This document shows, in pieces, positions 11,905 to 22,899 of a stretch of DNA of 64,000 nucleotides. Below the pieces are notes generated by a model. That model was not told where the DNA came from. It saw nothing but the letters and a program-made list of their open reading frames with translations, and did no database searches. Position 1 is the stretch's first letter; the number at the start of each line of letters is the position of its first letter. The stretch spans positions 3,906,001 through 3,970,000 of the forward strand of contig NC_057320.1 of assembly GCF_000687475.1 (NCBI RefSeq), given 5' to 3'. Source of the stretch: Ustilaginoidea virens (Eukaryota; Ascomycota; Sordariomycetes; Hypocreales; Clavicipitaceae). The position numbers and the translations under genes are program-made.

Positions 11905-14900
11905 ATTCCTAGATACTGGATAGTGGTTCTAATACCTATATCACTAATAATAAGGACCGGTTGCTAGATTACGTACTAAATATCGAGCCGGAAATAGCAT
12001 TTGCAGGCGAATCTAATCCTTTTATATTAGGATATAGAAGAGTGCGATTAAATACTAATAAAGGCATCTTCGAGCTACTATACGTAGCATATATACCGAT
12101 ATTTCATACTAATGTGGCAAGCTTAGAGCGATTTATGCGTGCAAATTACTACTGGAACTCACAGACTGGCTGGATTATACACAATAAGGACCGTTTATTT
12201 TATACCAACCGGATGTTTGGCTAGTAGGTTATTGAGTATAGCGAAGTCGCTATTGCCGCCACCACTACTACTTCTGAGGATACTACGCCTCCTTTATCTA
12301 TTATTAGTAGGGAAGACCCTACTATACCAGATAAAAATATATCTCCGTCAATCAATAATTCTGCGGCTATATAATACACATTATCTCATCCCACTCCAAC
12401 CAGTATAGCGCCCGCTACAGCAGTGGCTATCTCGAAGGATACCCAAAATGCATCTGCCTTGGAAGCTACGGCTACGATATGGCATAAACGACTAGGCCAC
12501 CCTAATAAGGAAGCCTTGGAAAGGATAGTCCAGTCGACTACCGGCGCTAAAATTAAGGGATTACTTACTATTGATTGTGAGCAGTGCTCACTATCTAAGG
12601 CCACTAGGATTATCAGCCGGCAGCCCTATTTACCTAGCCTAAGACCTTTCTGGCGGGTATATATTGATATATTTATACTGGACCAAGCTTATAATGGTGC
12701 TATTGCAGTACTATTACTACGGGATAATAATACTAAATTTATCTTCTGTTATCCCTTATACTCTAGGACCCAGTCGGAAATCCTAGGAAAGCTAGCAGAC
12801 CTTGATAATTATTTACAGCGCTAGTGGAACCTTGCTATATCTGTTGTTTATCGCGATAACGACCCTGTTTTCCAGCAATAATACTACAATTGGAAGATAT
12901 CCTTAGGTATAGAGGATGAAGTTATAGCGCCTTATATTTTAGCCCAAAACGGCCTAGCTGAACGCTCGGGGGGTATTATAGGGACTAAAGCTAGGACCTT
13001 ACGACTAGCTGCTAACCTACCTGAAGACCTATGGCCGGAGCTATAGAAAGCCGCAACCTTCTTATATAATCGCACACCACAATAAGGCCTTCAGTGGATT
13101 ATACTATATTAACGACTTCATTCCTGGCTAGCTAATAACGCTAGGGATACCCAATATACTGATCCTAGGCCTTCTATATCATTCCTTAAGGCTTACGGTT
13201 GTAAGGCCTATCTATTAATAATAATAGCGTTAAAAGGCACTAATCGACGAGAATTAAAGCTAGCATTATACGCTGAGATAGGATATTTAGTAGGTTACGA
13301 TTCTACTAATATCTATTGTGTGTAGATTCCCGACCCTTATAAAGTACGACGAATTCGCGATATTACCTTTGATGAAAATAGTTACTATAGTAGTAAATCC
13401 GCTGCTATACTATAACGACTTGAAATATAATTACCACAATATATCGATAATGCATCTGAGTATAAGGATATAGACGAGCTCTATATATCTCACTCTTCTA
13501 CTACTGTTATACCTGTTCCTTCTACCCCTAGTACTACCTAGCCTTATATTCCTAGTCCTACTATGCCTTCTACTAGTACAATATTACCTTCGACTTCTAT
13601 ACCTACTGGTGAATAAGCTGTTCCTAGTAAATAACAACATCTTATAGTCTAGCTACCTACCCTAGCTTCCACACATCCTTCTGATATATATCCTTCCGAA
13701 GTAAGTACTAAGACTAGTAGTAGTCCTATACTACGAAGGTCAGCTAGGCTGGCTAGTAAGAATGCTTCTAGTACGGCTTTTATTAGTAGTTTTTTTTTAG
13801 GCACTAAGGAACGCCTATACCGATCATCCCTACCGCCTGAACTAAGGTTTTAGAAAGACCTAAAAGGTTACCGTTTCGAACCAGAATTTAAAGAGGCCGT
13901 AAAAAGCGAATTTTACGATAATTAGAATAAAGGAACCTTCAAGCCTACCTAACTATCAGACCTTCCAAATAATTATAAGCCTATACCACTTACGTGGGTA
14001 TTTAAATATAAGTGTGATAAATACGGCTTTCTTATCAAATTTAAAGCCCGAATTTGTATGCGTGGTGATCTTTAACCTTATAGTGATAAAGAGACTTATG
14101 CTGCTATACTAGCTGCTAAGTCCTTCTGAATCTTAATAGCTATTATGACGAAGTTCGACCTTAATACTATACAAATGGATGCTGTATTGGTATTTACTAA
14201 CAGCCTATAGGATGAAGTCGTCTATATCGAATATCTGGATGGATTTAAAAGACCTGGATGGGCACTATTATTATAGCGCGCCTTATATGGTCTTTGTAGG
14301 TCCCCTTACCTTTGGCAATAAGAGCTTTTATTAACCCTTATATCCCTCGACCTTACTCTTATTACAGAAGACCCTTACATTATGATTACTACTACTGTAG
14401 TAGTCTTTTATTTTGTGGATGATATAGTAGTACTATTTCAACTAAAGAATCGTCCTAAAGCAGAATCCCTTGTCAATAAATTAAAAGCAGCCTATAAAAT
14501 GAAGGATCTTGGTACTCTGAAATGGTTCCTAGGTATCCGAATTATACGGCATCGGCCTATTAAGACCTGGCTATTGTAAGACTCTTATATGGAAAAGCTT
14601 GCGCACGACTTCTTAAAAGGAAGAAATATTATACATAAAGACTATCTAATTCCAGAACAGCCTCTTAATAAATATACTGGTATCGCTACGGCACACGAGA
14701 TATACCAGTACCAAAAGCTTATGGGCTCTATAAATTACCCAACCACTATGACCCGACCTGATACTGCTGTAGCAGTCTCCCGCCTTTTAGAATATCTACA
14801 TAACCCTTCTCCTTACCATTACCTACTAGCTATAGGGGTCACAATGTACCTCTATATCATACGTTACTTAGCTATTCAATATACTGTCATACAACAACCA

Positions 14901-15450
14901 AGTGATGATATCCAGCAGCAACCGTCTACTAAAGAGCTATTAATATCTTCTGATGCTACTTTTGCCGATGATAAAAAGACCCGAAAGTCTACCCAGAGCT
15001 CTTTCTTCAGCCTATTTGGCGGACCTATTGGTTGGGAAGCCACTAAACAACACACCATTACTATATCTTCCACCGAAGCAGAGCTACTAGCACTATCATC
15101 AACTGCTAAGACCACTATATCTGTAACCCGTCTTATGGAACAACTAGGACTTAAGCTTGATCATAAGGTTACTATTGAGTGCGATAACCTACAAGCTATA
15201 CGCCTAGTAACAACAACAATGCCCCGTATTAACACTGCATTAAAGCATGTTGATATCCACAACAGCTGGCTGCGACAGGCTTATTAGTAGGGTTTATTCG
15301 ACCTGACTTATATCCCTACTAATAATATAGTAGCAGATGGGCTCACAAAGGCTCTTATAGGTCAACGATTTACTACCTTCCGTAACCAACTAGGCCTAGT
15401 AGATATTGAGGACCTAGTACGAAATATAGAAGATGACGAGAGTGATACCG
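11905..15450 (+). pseudogene. Element III pol remnant (PR-INT-RT-RH)
   Basis: Recognisable pieces in order: protease active site ILDSGS at ~11917; pre-integrase with HKRLGH and CEQC zinc ligands at 12480-12600; integrase core with the first catalytic Asp in the DIFILD segment near 12665 and a RTPQ segment near 13070; RT with the motif FVDDIVVLF at ~14405, a Tyr-to-Phe version of YVDD; RNase H with TEAELLALS near 15075; and an ADGLTKAL tail motif near 15335 that ends pol in copia elements. Stop codons between the pieces show inactivation. The two longest open pieces are 12423-12824 and 14589-15287. Confidence 0.85.
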
Positions 15451-15482
15451 ACTAGCTAGATAGAGCTATATTCTAGCCTATC

Positions 15483-15492
15483 TAGGGGGGTA
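15483..15492 (+). promoter_or_regulatory. Element III polypurine tract
   Basis: The purine run AGGGGGG directly precedes the 3' LTR. Such a tract resists RNase H and primes plus-strand synthesis in LTR retrotransposons. Position and composition fit; no further evidence. Confidence 0.65.
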
Positions 15493-16047
15493 TATCAGAA
15501 TGAAATTATTTGTTATTTTATTTTATTATTTTTGGATATTAATCGCCGATAATTCTTACGCATCGCCGCATCATCAGATTGAAAAAGGTATTAAGTATTC
15601 AGTACTTATATTTATATGGCGGCTGCTAGCAAAGTTGAGTACCCAATACTTACACACATTCCCTTACGCGCAAATGTATGATGCATCACAAATTGATCAC
15701 ACTACTTTATCGTCGCAAATCTCGATGCACTACAAATGCACATTTCGCCACATATCTATGATATCACAGTATGGTCAGGATATTTACGTCAGATTGATTT
15801 CACTAGGGATATTCTATGCTGGAATATTATGTATTTAAATCCCTAGATATTCCTACCTAAATAGTGGGAAGGAATGTATGGATGTATGCATGCAAGCAAG
15901 TATGCAGAATTAATGCACATCAGATTGTCCCTACGCCTTAGTCTCGTATCTTATCTGTGCCGTTACTTTACCTTACTGCGATTTTACCATTCCACTGCCT
16001 TTATCCTTCGCATACTGCATTATCTTAGCAGGCGAAAACGTTTGACA
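15493..16047 (+). repeat. Element III 3' LTR
   Basis: Same length as 9202-9756. The 5' terminal TG is mutated to TA here, while the 3' end TTTGACA is intact and followed by the TSD TCTAG at 16048-16052. Confidence 0.92.
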
Positions 16048-16052
16048 TCTAG

Positions 16053-19000
16053 TAGTTCACTATTTAGAAAGGCACCAATAAAATCAATCTGCTCTATTTC
16101 CTAATTATTTGTAGCAATAAAAGTAAAGATAATCCTCCATATTAGTAGGATCGAAGTAGAGGCATAGGTCTCCGTAAAGTCTTACCTAAATACCTGCATA
16201 AAGCCTTTAACAACTAATCGTGCCTTATATTTAACCGGGTTATTATTCGCATCTTTCTTTATACGAAAAATAGGCCGGTTGCATAATATCTTCCTACTAG
16301 TAGGAATACTAGCCTTTAGTATAAATTAGAAGATATTTAAGTCGATTAATTGCTCGAATTCTAAAAATAAGGCCTTAACCCAGCTATCTTTTTATAGGCT
16401 ATATAAGACTTCCTTCTAGCTATTAGGCACACCTTCTGGGGCCCGTTTTGCAGCCTTAATCTTTACTGCATAGTAAATATCGTATATTTACTGGTAAAAA
16501 GCATAGGAAGGGGGGAAATCCTATGTGGGAGCCTCTAGGGGGCTGCCTAGGTATCTAAAAATCTAGTCGTTTTTCAGCTAGGTGGGTAGGAAAGCACCCT
16601 ATTAGTCAGTCTGTAGGTCAGACTATTAGTCAGACTATTGGTCAGTCTGTAGGTCAGGCTGTTAGTCAGCCTATAGGTCCAAAAGTGACCTATAGTATCT
16701 ATAACCTAGGATACCTTATATATCTCGTATCTATAGCTATATTCTTCCTCGAATTCTACCCTTAGTAGCCCTAACCTAGTATAGCTAAATAGGCACCTTT
16801 TCTAATACTCGAAACATTTTCTCCTATAGTCTCTTATTTAAGGCGATATCTAGACTCTCGAATTTTAGATATTCTAATATAGGCAGCGTTTTACTATAGC
16901 GAAATGCTGTATTTACTAAAAAGCCGGGCGAAAAGGCAGAATCTATTATATCGGAAAGTCGCAGAAAATCAGTATATATAGGGCTTTAAGATTCGGACCA
17001 TTAAAAATTTGCTATATAGGGCGAGTCAGAATTTTCATATATACAGGGTATGCCTACTTTTATAACGGATTCGGAAAATCTCAATGATTGAGATTCCTAA
17101 TAATAAGAGCTTTCTGCATTTCCTAGCATTTATAGCCTTTTTATATAGGAAAAGGCTATATTTTCCTTAGCCGGTGAAAAAGGACCGTCTTACCTAAGCT
17201 AAAAAGCTGAATTAGGCTAAAGCGATTTAGAATCGAAAGACGGCGAATTACTAGGAAATATTATAGAGTACTATGGCAGGCCAATTAGTAGGCCCACTAG
17301 TTGTGGTGGATCCGTATGCTATATTAAGCCTATTTATAGTGAGCCCGTGGGCTGTATTAGATCTATAGCCTATAGTAGGCCTATGCCTTCAATTAGGCCC
17401 ATACCATCGGTCTTAAACGAAATAGGCATATTTAGGCAAAACGACTTCTAGATAGGCTCTTTTAAAGCAATTTAGTCGTTATTTACCCCCTTTAAATTAG
17501 AAGGCGATTAGAAATCAAAAGTGCCCTCTAAGCCACTTAAAATAGGGCCTATACCTTCATTTTAGTAGGTGAAAGTAATGAAAAAGGTCTTAGTAACGAC
17601 CCAGCGATATGGGATATAGACGAGGTAGGTACCGTTACCTAGCGTAGCTAGTAACCTACCTAACTCGGTCCGGGGGGCCAGCTTATAGCTAATGACCCGT
17701 TTTTCTGGAGGGATTAACACCTCTATAGCCGCACCAATAGCCCTAAAGCTAGTAAGGTCGGGTAGGTAGTAGTATGTAATTTCTAGAAAGTCCTTTTTTA
17801 ATTCCTCGAAAAGTAATAAGGAACGGTTTATAACTACTATTAGATTTACCAAAGTAGTAATACTAAGAATCACTATAGACCAAAAGTAAAAAGGTAACCG
17901 AGACTAAAGCATAGTAGCTCTAAATCGGTTAACGATAACCCATATAGAGCGTTCTACTAACCCATTTTGCTTATAAATATAAAGGGAAGAGGTTAAAAAA
18001 TCTATGCCCTTAAGAGCTAGCCAGGCTATAATAACGTTATTAATTTCCTTACCACCATTATAGTGGAATTCAACAGCTGATTTACCGTAGCAATTCCTAA
18101 GACCTTAGAAGAACCCCTATAATATTGGGAATACCATAGGTCCTTCCTTATTGGGTAGTAAATGCACCTAACGGAAGCGTAATTTCCGGTCAACTAAGAT
18201 AAGGCAAATAGGGCGTTTATTATATAGAAGAGGATTAATTTAGAAAATATCACCCTCTATAATATCTAAATAGTGCATCGGGTCTAGTATAGCCCCTAAT
18301 GTAAAACGCCGAACTGACTTTACCCTTTTATAGGCGATATAGTTAAAATCAGAATCCTTTACCTTACTAAAATCAGATAACCCTATAGTTAATGCACAGG
18401 TTTTCTTTAAAAGTTAGATTCCGATATGCCTAAGCCGGATATGCTAAAGTCCGGCTAATAATAGCAGCTTTTGATATTCTATATCAGCAGCTGGTATTAG
18501 GGCAGGGTTAAGGGCGACCGGGGCCCTCTATAGTGGTTAGGCTGTATTGGGAATAGCAGCCTCTATTAGTACCACCGAAAAACTAGGACTAACTAGTGGG
18601 TCAGCTAGTAGGATTTCTTGCGAATTAGCTAGTAGAAGTAAAAGGTCCGAGTCAGCTAGTAGGGTAGGTAAATCCTTTGGCAGGGGATATTCCTTATATT
18701 CTTCTGGGTTAGCTGGGGCAGGTATTTCGACCGAGATATTATATAAAGCCGGTTGGCTGGTATAGTATAAAAACGGCGAATCTACCCCTTTTTATTATAA
18801 AAAGAAGCCATACTTCTTAAAATTAAAAAGCCTAATACACTTATTATTGCTGTTAACTAGGCTTTAGCCCTAAATACTGCCATGATTTAGATAGTATTTA
18901 ATGCTGCTAAAGATGTTAATATCAAAAGTTGGTATGAAAAGGGCGTTAGTAAGCTCTAAGGTGCCCTATTAAGGTGGGTTAGTGCCCTATAGCACGGTAA

Positions 19001-20530
19001 AACGCGCTATGCCCCACCCACTGGGCTTAATTAGGCTACCACCTATGCTAATGACTGGTCTATTTCTAGTATAGTATTGGAAGTAGGTGAAATGCTTCTT
19101 ATCGTTAATGATATGCACTGTAAAACTAGTATTATAGAGTAAAGAATCTATTAGCGTTTTCCCACCGGATTATGCACTATAGCTAGTAGCTAGAAATTGC
19201 ATATATTCGCGGTCCTAGAAGGAAGAATAGGCTATCTCACTAGGTATAAGACTTAGAGTATTATAATTCCCTAGTACGAAGGAATTAATAGTCTTTTCCT
19301 TTTCGTCGGTCTTTTATAGGGTATCTGCTTTATTAGCTAAATCTTTCTTTTCTTTCTTCTTTTTATTTTCCAGCTTACCTTATATAGCTAAAGAAGACCC
19401 TTATTGGGTAGAAGACCCCTGTTTCTTTTTATTGGCATTAGTAGTAGTATTTTTACCACCCTTGCTAGTATTATTACTAGCTGGCTTACTACTGTTATTA
19501 ATATTAGTAGCGGCACCCTTAACTTTTGCGAGGTAGGTAGTAGCCCTTACTACTAATAATCCTTTAATACATTATTCTTCCAGTAAATCAACTATATAAA
19601 ATTGCAGGTTAATATTTGATGTATTTCCCTAAGTATAGGCGATTCTTATTATTGTGCGGTGCCATTCTGCCTACTAAAAAAAGACCCCTTCTATAGCATA
19701 TAAATACTAGCTGATTTGGTCGAAAGGTTATACATAGGAGCCTAAAATTTATAGCCTAGATAGGTAGCTATTAAAGGAGGCGTTGAAAGATTCTAAGGTA
19801 CCCTTATAGCCTATAAAATTTAGTTAATGGAAAGCAGGGTATAGGTGGGTCCGCTGTACGTCTGATGAGTGAGAATACTATTTAGTAAGTAACGTAAAGG
19901 CTGACTCTAGGTTAGTGCACCAGTTAATAGCAGCAGCTAGTCCTTCTATGCAATTATTCTTAATAAGTAATAATAAAAGTATTTGCTCTAAGTCGTTAAA
20001 TTTGCTAGTAATAGAAGGATCTTCGATAAATTTAGCGATATTAAGTGCCTTAAGTTGAATTATAAGGGCCTGTTTCTATTAGTCGAAGTTAGATGCCCCC
20101 TTTAGCTTTTAGGATTTTTAGAATCCATTAGCTGTTTTAGCTAGTTCCTTAATAGCTATAGCGCTGACTTAGCTGCTAATGCTGGATGGAACCGGCAGGG
20201 GTTGCTACTAGGCTTTAGGTAGTAATAGTGGATTATTTCCTTTACCCACAGGGGTTTAGAAGGTATCTACATCCATTATATCCTAGGATGGTGGGCTAGT
20301 AGTAGGCTTAATTAGTCTGTCTACTAAGGTGCCCACCTTATCAGCTAAAAAATCGATTTTAGAATTAATTCGATTAAATTTATAGTTGAATTCTTTTCTT
20401 ATTTCCTATTGGTCTTCCCTAAGCTGGGCAATTTCCTGGTTATTATTAGATTCTTCTACCTCTACTGTATAGTTTGGGTTATCGGCGGTAGGAACATTCT
20501 GACTGGCTATTGTAGGAAGAGAAAAGGTGC
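16053..20530 (-). pseudogene. Element II gag-PR-INT-RT N-terminal part, remnant
   Basis: On the minus strand the readable pieces are a gag region from about 20530 with basic and Asn/Ser-rich stretches near 19330-19550, a protease and spacer segment (19270-18840) ending in a VNIFSS-like motif, a pre-integrase segment reading HIRLRHIG near 18440, and the integrase C-terminal region at 17873-17562 with EKRVISYKLAPRTELGRLL, typical of fungal copia. RT begins around 16500 and stops at the element III insertion. Stop codons occur throughout. Confidence 0.7.
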
Positions 20531-20789
20531 TAGAAAGTCTTAAAAATGCGAAGAAAATTAAGACTGAAAATCTAGATAAAACTAGAAGAAAGCTGCGTTA
20601 AGGAATAACTTTAGAAAATCCTATTGCAAGGATGTGTTGCAGCTTGGTGTGGTAGCTGGGTTCCTAAATCTAGGATGATTAGTCCTTTATTAGTAGATTT
20701 CTAGAAGATTAGCTGCCAAATACGTTAAAATCCTAAGTTAGCGTAAAAAAGTCTTAAGCTAGAAGCCTTGAGACACCAGGCTTATAACC

Positions 20790-21504
20790 TATTGCAAAAT
20801 GGTGATTCAGAATACTATTAGAAATATACTAAATACTAATAGTGGCGTATAAGGCGTTGCAGAATAAAACAAAGAGCTAGTTAAAGATTTAAAGTGCATA
20901 AGAGGTTGACCAGAGCAAAGATATTAGGGAAATCTGATTCTAATTGTTGGTGACTATTCTAGCTAGAAAGAGGGAATTTTAGGCATATTTCTACCATCTT
21001 AAAAAAGTGGTTGAAAATAATGAAAAACCGCAAAAATAGCGAAAAACCCGACGAAAAGTCGGTCTGCCCAACCGTGCCCAGTCTGTGCCCAATATCCTAC
21101 CCAGTGCATACCCAACCAAGCCTAGTGGCTTATAGCGGTGTGCCGGATGCCCTATAACAGCCTGCCGTACGGGCCGGAAGCCCTATATCGGTCTGCCGTA
21201 AATGACCGGTATAACGGGTGACTGTATGTAGAAGGCCGAAAGTGCTGGTTTGCCCATTTGGTAATCCCGTAGAAATGCGCCGCCTGTTGTGGGCCCTGTG
21301 GCCCACTGTGACCGGCCGCTGTGGCCGGCTGTGGGGCGCTGTGCCGGTGCCGTGACCGGCGCTGTGGCCCACTGTAATCGGCGTTATGGGGCGCTGTGCC
21401 CCACCATAGCGCCTAGTATAGCCACCGCGATATCTCAACGTAGAGACGTCGTACGGTAGCGAGACCAGTACCAAAATACAGCTAAAAAGGCGCTGATTTC
21501 AACA
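20790..21504 (-). repeat. Element II 5' LTR
   Basis: A 715-bp copy matching 7134-7848. In window orientation it starts TATTGCAAAATGG (TG mutated to TA) and ends TTTCAACA, followed by the TSD ACTCT. It carries the same G+C-rich island (about 21060-21470). The ORF 21130-21474 is the repeat read in one frame, not a gene. Confidence 0.88.
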
Positions 21505-21509
21505 ACTCT

Positions 21510-22249
21510 TAATACCACAGATACTACAGCCTTTTATCTATCATCATAGGAAATCTATCAGCTATATCGTCGATTCGGGCACCCCTCTATCAATAGGCTT
21601 ACCAAATTGCTTTAATGGGCTGGTTATAATGATATTGATCGCAATATTATCGAAAGCATTACCCATATATGCCATTAATGCTAAATAAATGCAAAGGCAC
21701 CCAGCCGATTTAAATTCACGCTTAAGGATGATAATACCAGCTAATTTAACTACGAAATTATCATCGATATCCTTCATATTAATAATCGGCCGGTATTATA
21801 TATTGTGGATGCCGCGATAAGCTTCCAAGCAGCCAGATTTCTTAATCCATAAAGACAGAAGGCCCGCGATATTTAGAATGCCCTTAAGGAATGCTGGATA
21901 GATATATACCTCGGCCCGCCGGATTGGATTGTTTATAATGCCGGCCCTAATTTCGCCTCTGCCGAATTTCGCTATAATGCCCGGCTTCTATCTATTAATG
22001 TGGATAAAATCCCTATAGAAGCCCACAATAGTATTAGTAAGGTTGAGAGATATTACGCCCTATTACGCCGAGCCTATACTATCGTCAATAATGAAGTAGG
22101 CGATCTAATAACAAAGGAATAAAAATTACAGCTCGCTATAAAAGCTATTAATAACTCTGCTGGACCTAACGGTCTAGTACCTACGTTATTAGTCTTTAGA
22201 GTATATCCTCGACTCATAGATGACTTACCGCCTAGTTTATTAGTATCAC
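21510..22249 (+). pseudogene. Element I integrase remnant between the two insertions
   Basis: Reading the + strand after the TSD of element II gives a pre-integrase segment followed by integrase pieces. These include GPPDWIVYNAG near 21920, an IPIEAHNS...VERYYALLRRAY stretch near 22010-22080 and INNSAGPNGLVPTLLVF near 22150-22200, typical of this fungal copia group. The segment stops at 22249, where the LTR of element IV starts after the TSD ATCAC (22245-22249). The homologous uninterrupted stretch is in element IV at about 25140-25860 on the minus strand. The minus-strand ORF 21562-21777 is a shadow. Confidence 0.75.
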
Positions 22250-22581
22250 TATTGGTGTCACATCAAGGGGTACCCAGTTGTACGTAGGGTTGCGCGCGTG
22301 GTATCAAGTACCGTGAGGTCACCGGTCAAAGGTATGATTACTTCTTTAATTATAACTGACTATCTAAGAGGAAAGAAAGGAAGCAAAAGAGTAATTACAC
22401 GATATGGCCTTTTTGTGCATGCCGTAGTCACGTGCTTCGGCGCGGTCGGGCCGGACTGCCCGCGTGCCCTACCGGGCTCAGGGGCATAGGGGCACAAGTG
22501 GCCACATCGTGCGTAACGGGTATGCACGGCACATCCGCCGCAATATACCTAATTAGGCACCTTGCGACAGCGATTCCGACA
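22250..22581 (-). repeat. Element IV 3' LTR
   Basis: In window orientation it starts TATTGGTGTCAC and ends GATTCCGACA. The inner 160 bp beyond it (22582-22750) also match the sequence just upstream of the element I 3' LTR (29767-29929, inverted), confirming that it is the 3' end. The G+C-rich core near 22440-22520 is preserved. Confidence 0.87.
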
Positions 22582-22899
22582 CTAGCAGCTTCTCTTTTTA
22601 TAGAAGCAAACATCGGAATCACTAGGATATAAGGCGCACTCATAGAAAGAAAAGTGCGGCACAGTCTCGGCAGGTTATGCCGCCGATAACGCCATCGCGC
22701 CGCGCGGCCGGCTTATACAGGCTCATACTGTACAGCCGGTATGTTAAATATCGCAGCCAAAACAAAGGGGCAGAAAAAGGGCAGTAGTAAACATAGGAAA
22801 AACGGCCGCATTAAATACAATATTAAACATAGGAAAATCCACACACTTGCCACTCATCATATCACCAATACCTTCCAAACGCAGTCAGACATTAACCGG

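Larger units (their letters stand above)
9202..16047 (+). mobile_element. Element III: complete Ty1/copia LTR retrotransposon inserted in element II
   Basis: Identical-length LTRs of 555 bp (9202-9756 and 15493-16047) are flanked by TCTAG at 9197-9201 and 16048-16052. The total length is 6846 bp. The internal order is a primer-site candidate immediately after the 5' LTR, gag (~10662-11600), protease (~11910-12230), pre-integrase and integrase (~12430-13400), RT (~13950-14580), RNase H (~14700-15450), and a purine run (AGGGGGG) immediately before the 3' LTR. The coding region is interrupted by TAA/TAG codons but is more readable than in the other three elements. The LTRs are about 98% identical by eye, making it the best-preserved and probably youngest insertion. 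Confidence 0.93.
7134..21504 (-). mobile_element. Element II: Ty1/copia LTR retrotransposon, itself split by element III
   Basis: The 715-bp LTRs (7134-7848 and 20790-21504) are direct repeats, flanked by ACTCT at 7129-7133 and 21505-21509. Coding is on the minus strand: gag ~20530-19400, protease ~19270-18990, zinc-binding pre-integrase ~18460-18300, integrase ~18290-17560, then RT, which is interrupted by element III at 9197-16052 and continues to ~8770, and RNase H to ~7900. Without element III it would be about 7.5 kb. Internal stops are numerous. The sequence just inside the 5' LTR (20789 downward on the minus strand) reads GGTTATAAGCC, discussed in the findings as a probable tRNA-half primer site. 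Confidence 0.9.

Noticed and set aside
18547..18765. 72-codon Ser-rich plus ORF inside element II
   Set aside because: Lies antisense to the element II pol; chance open frame.
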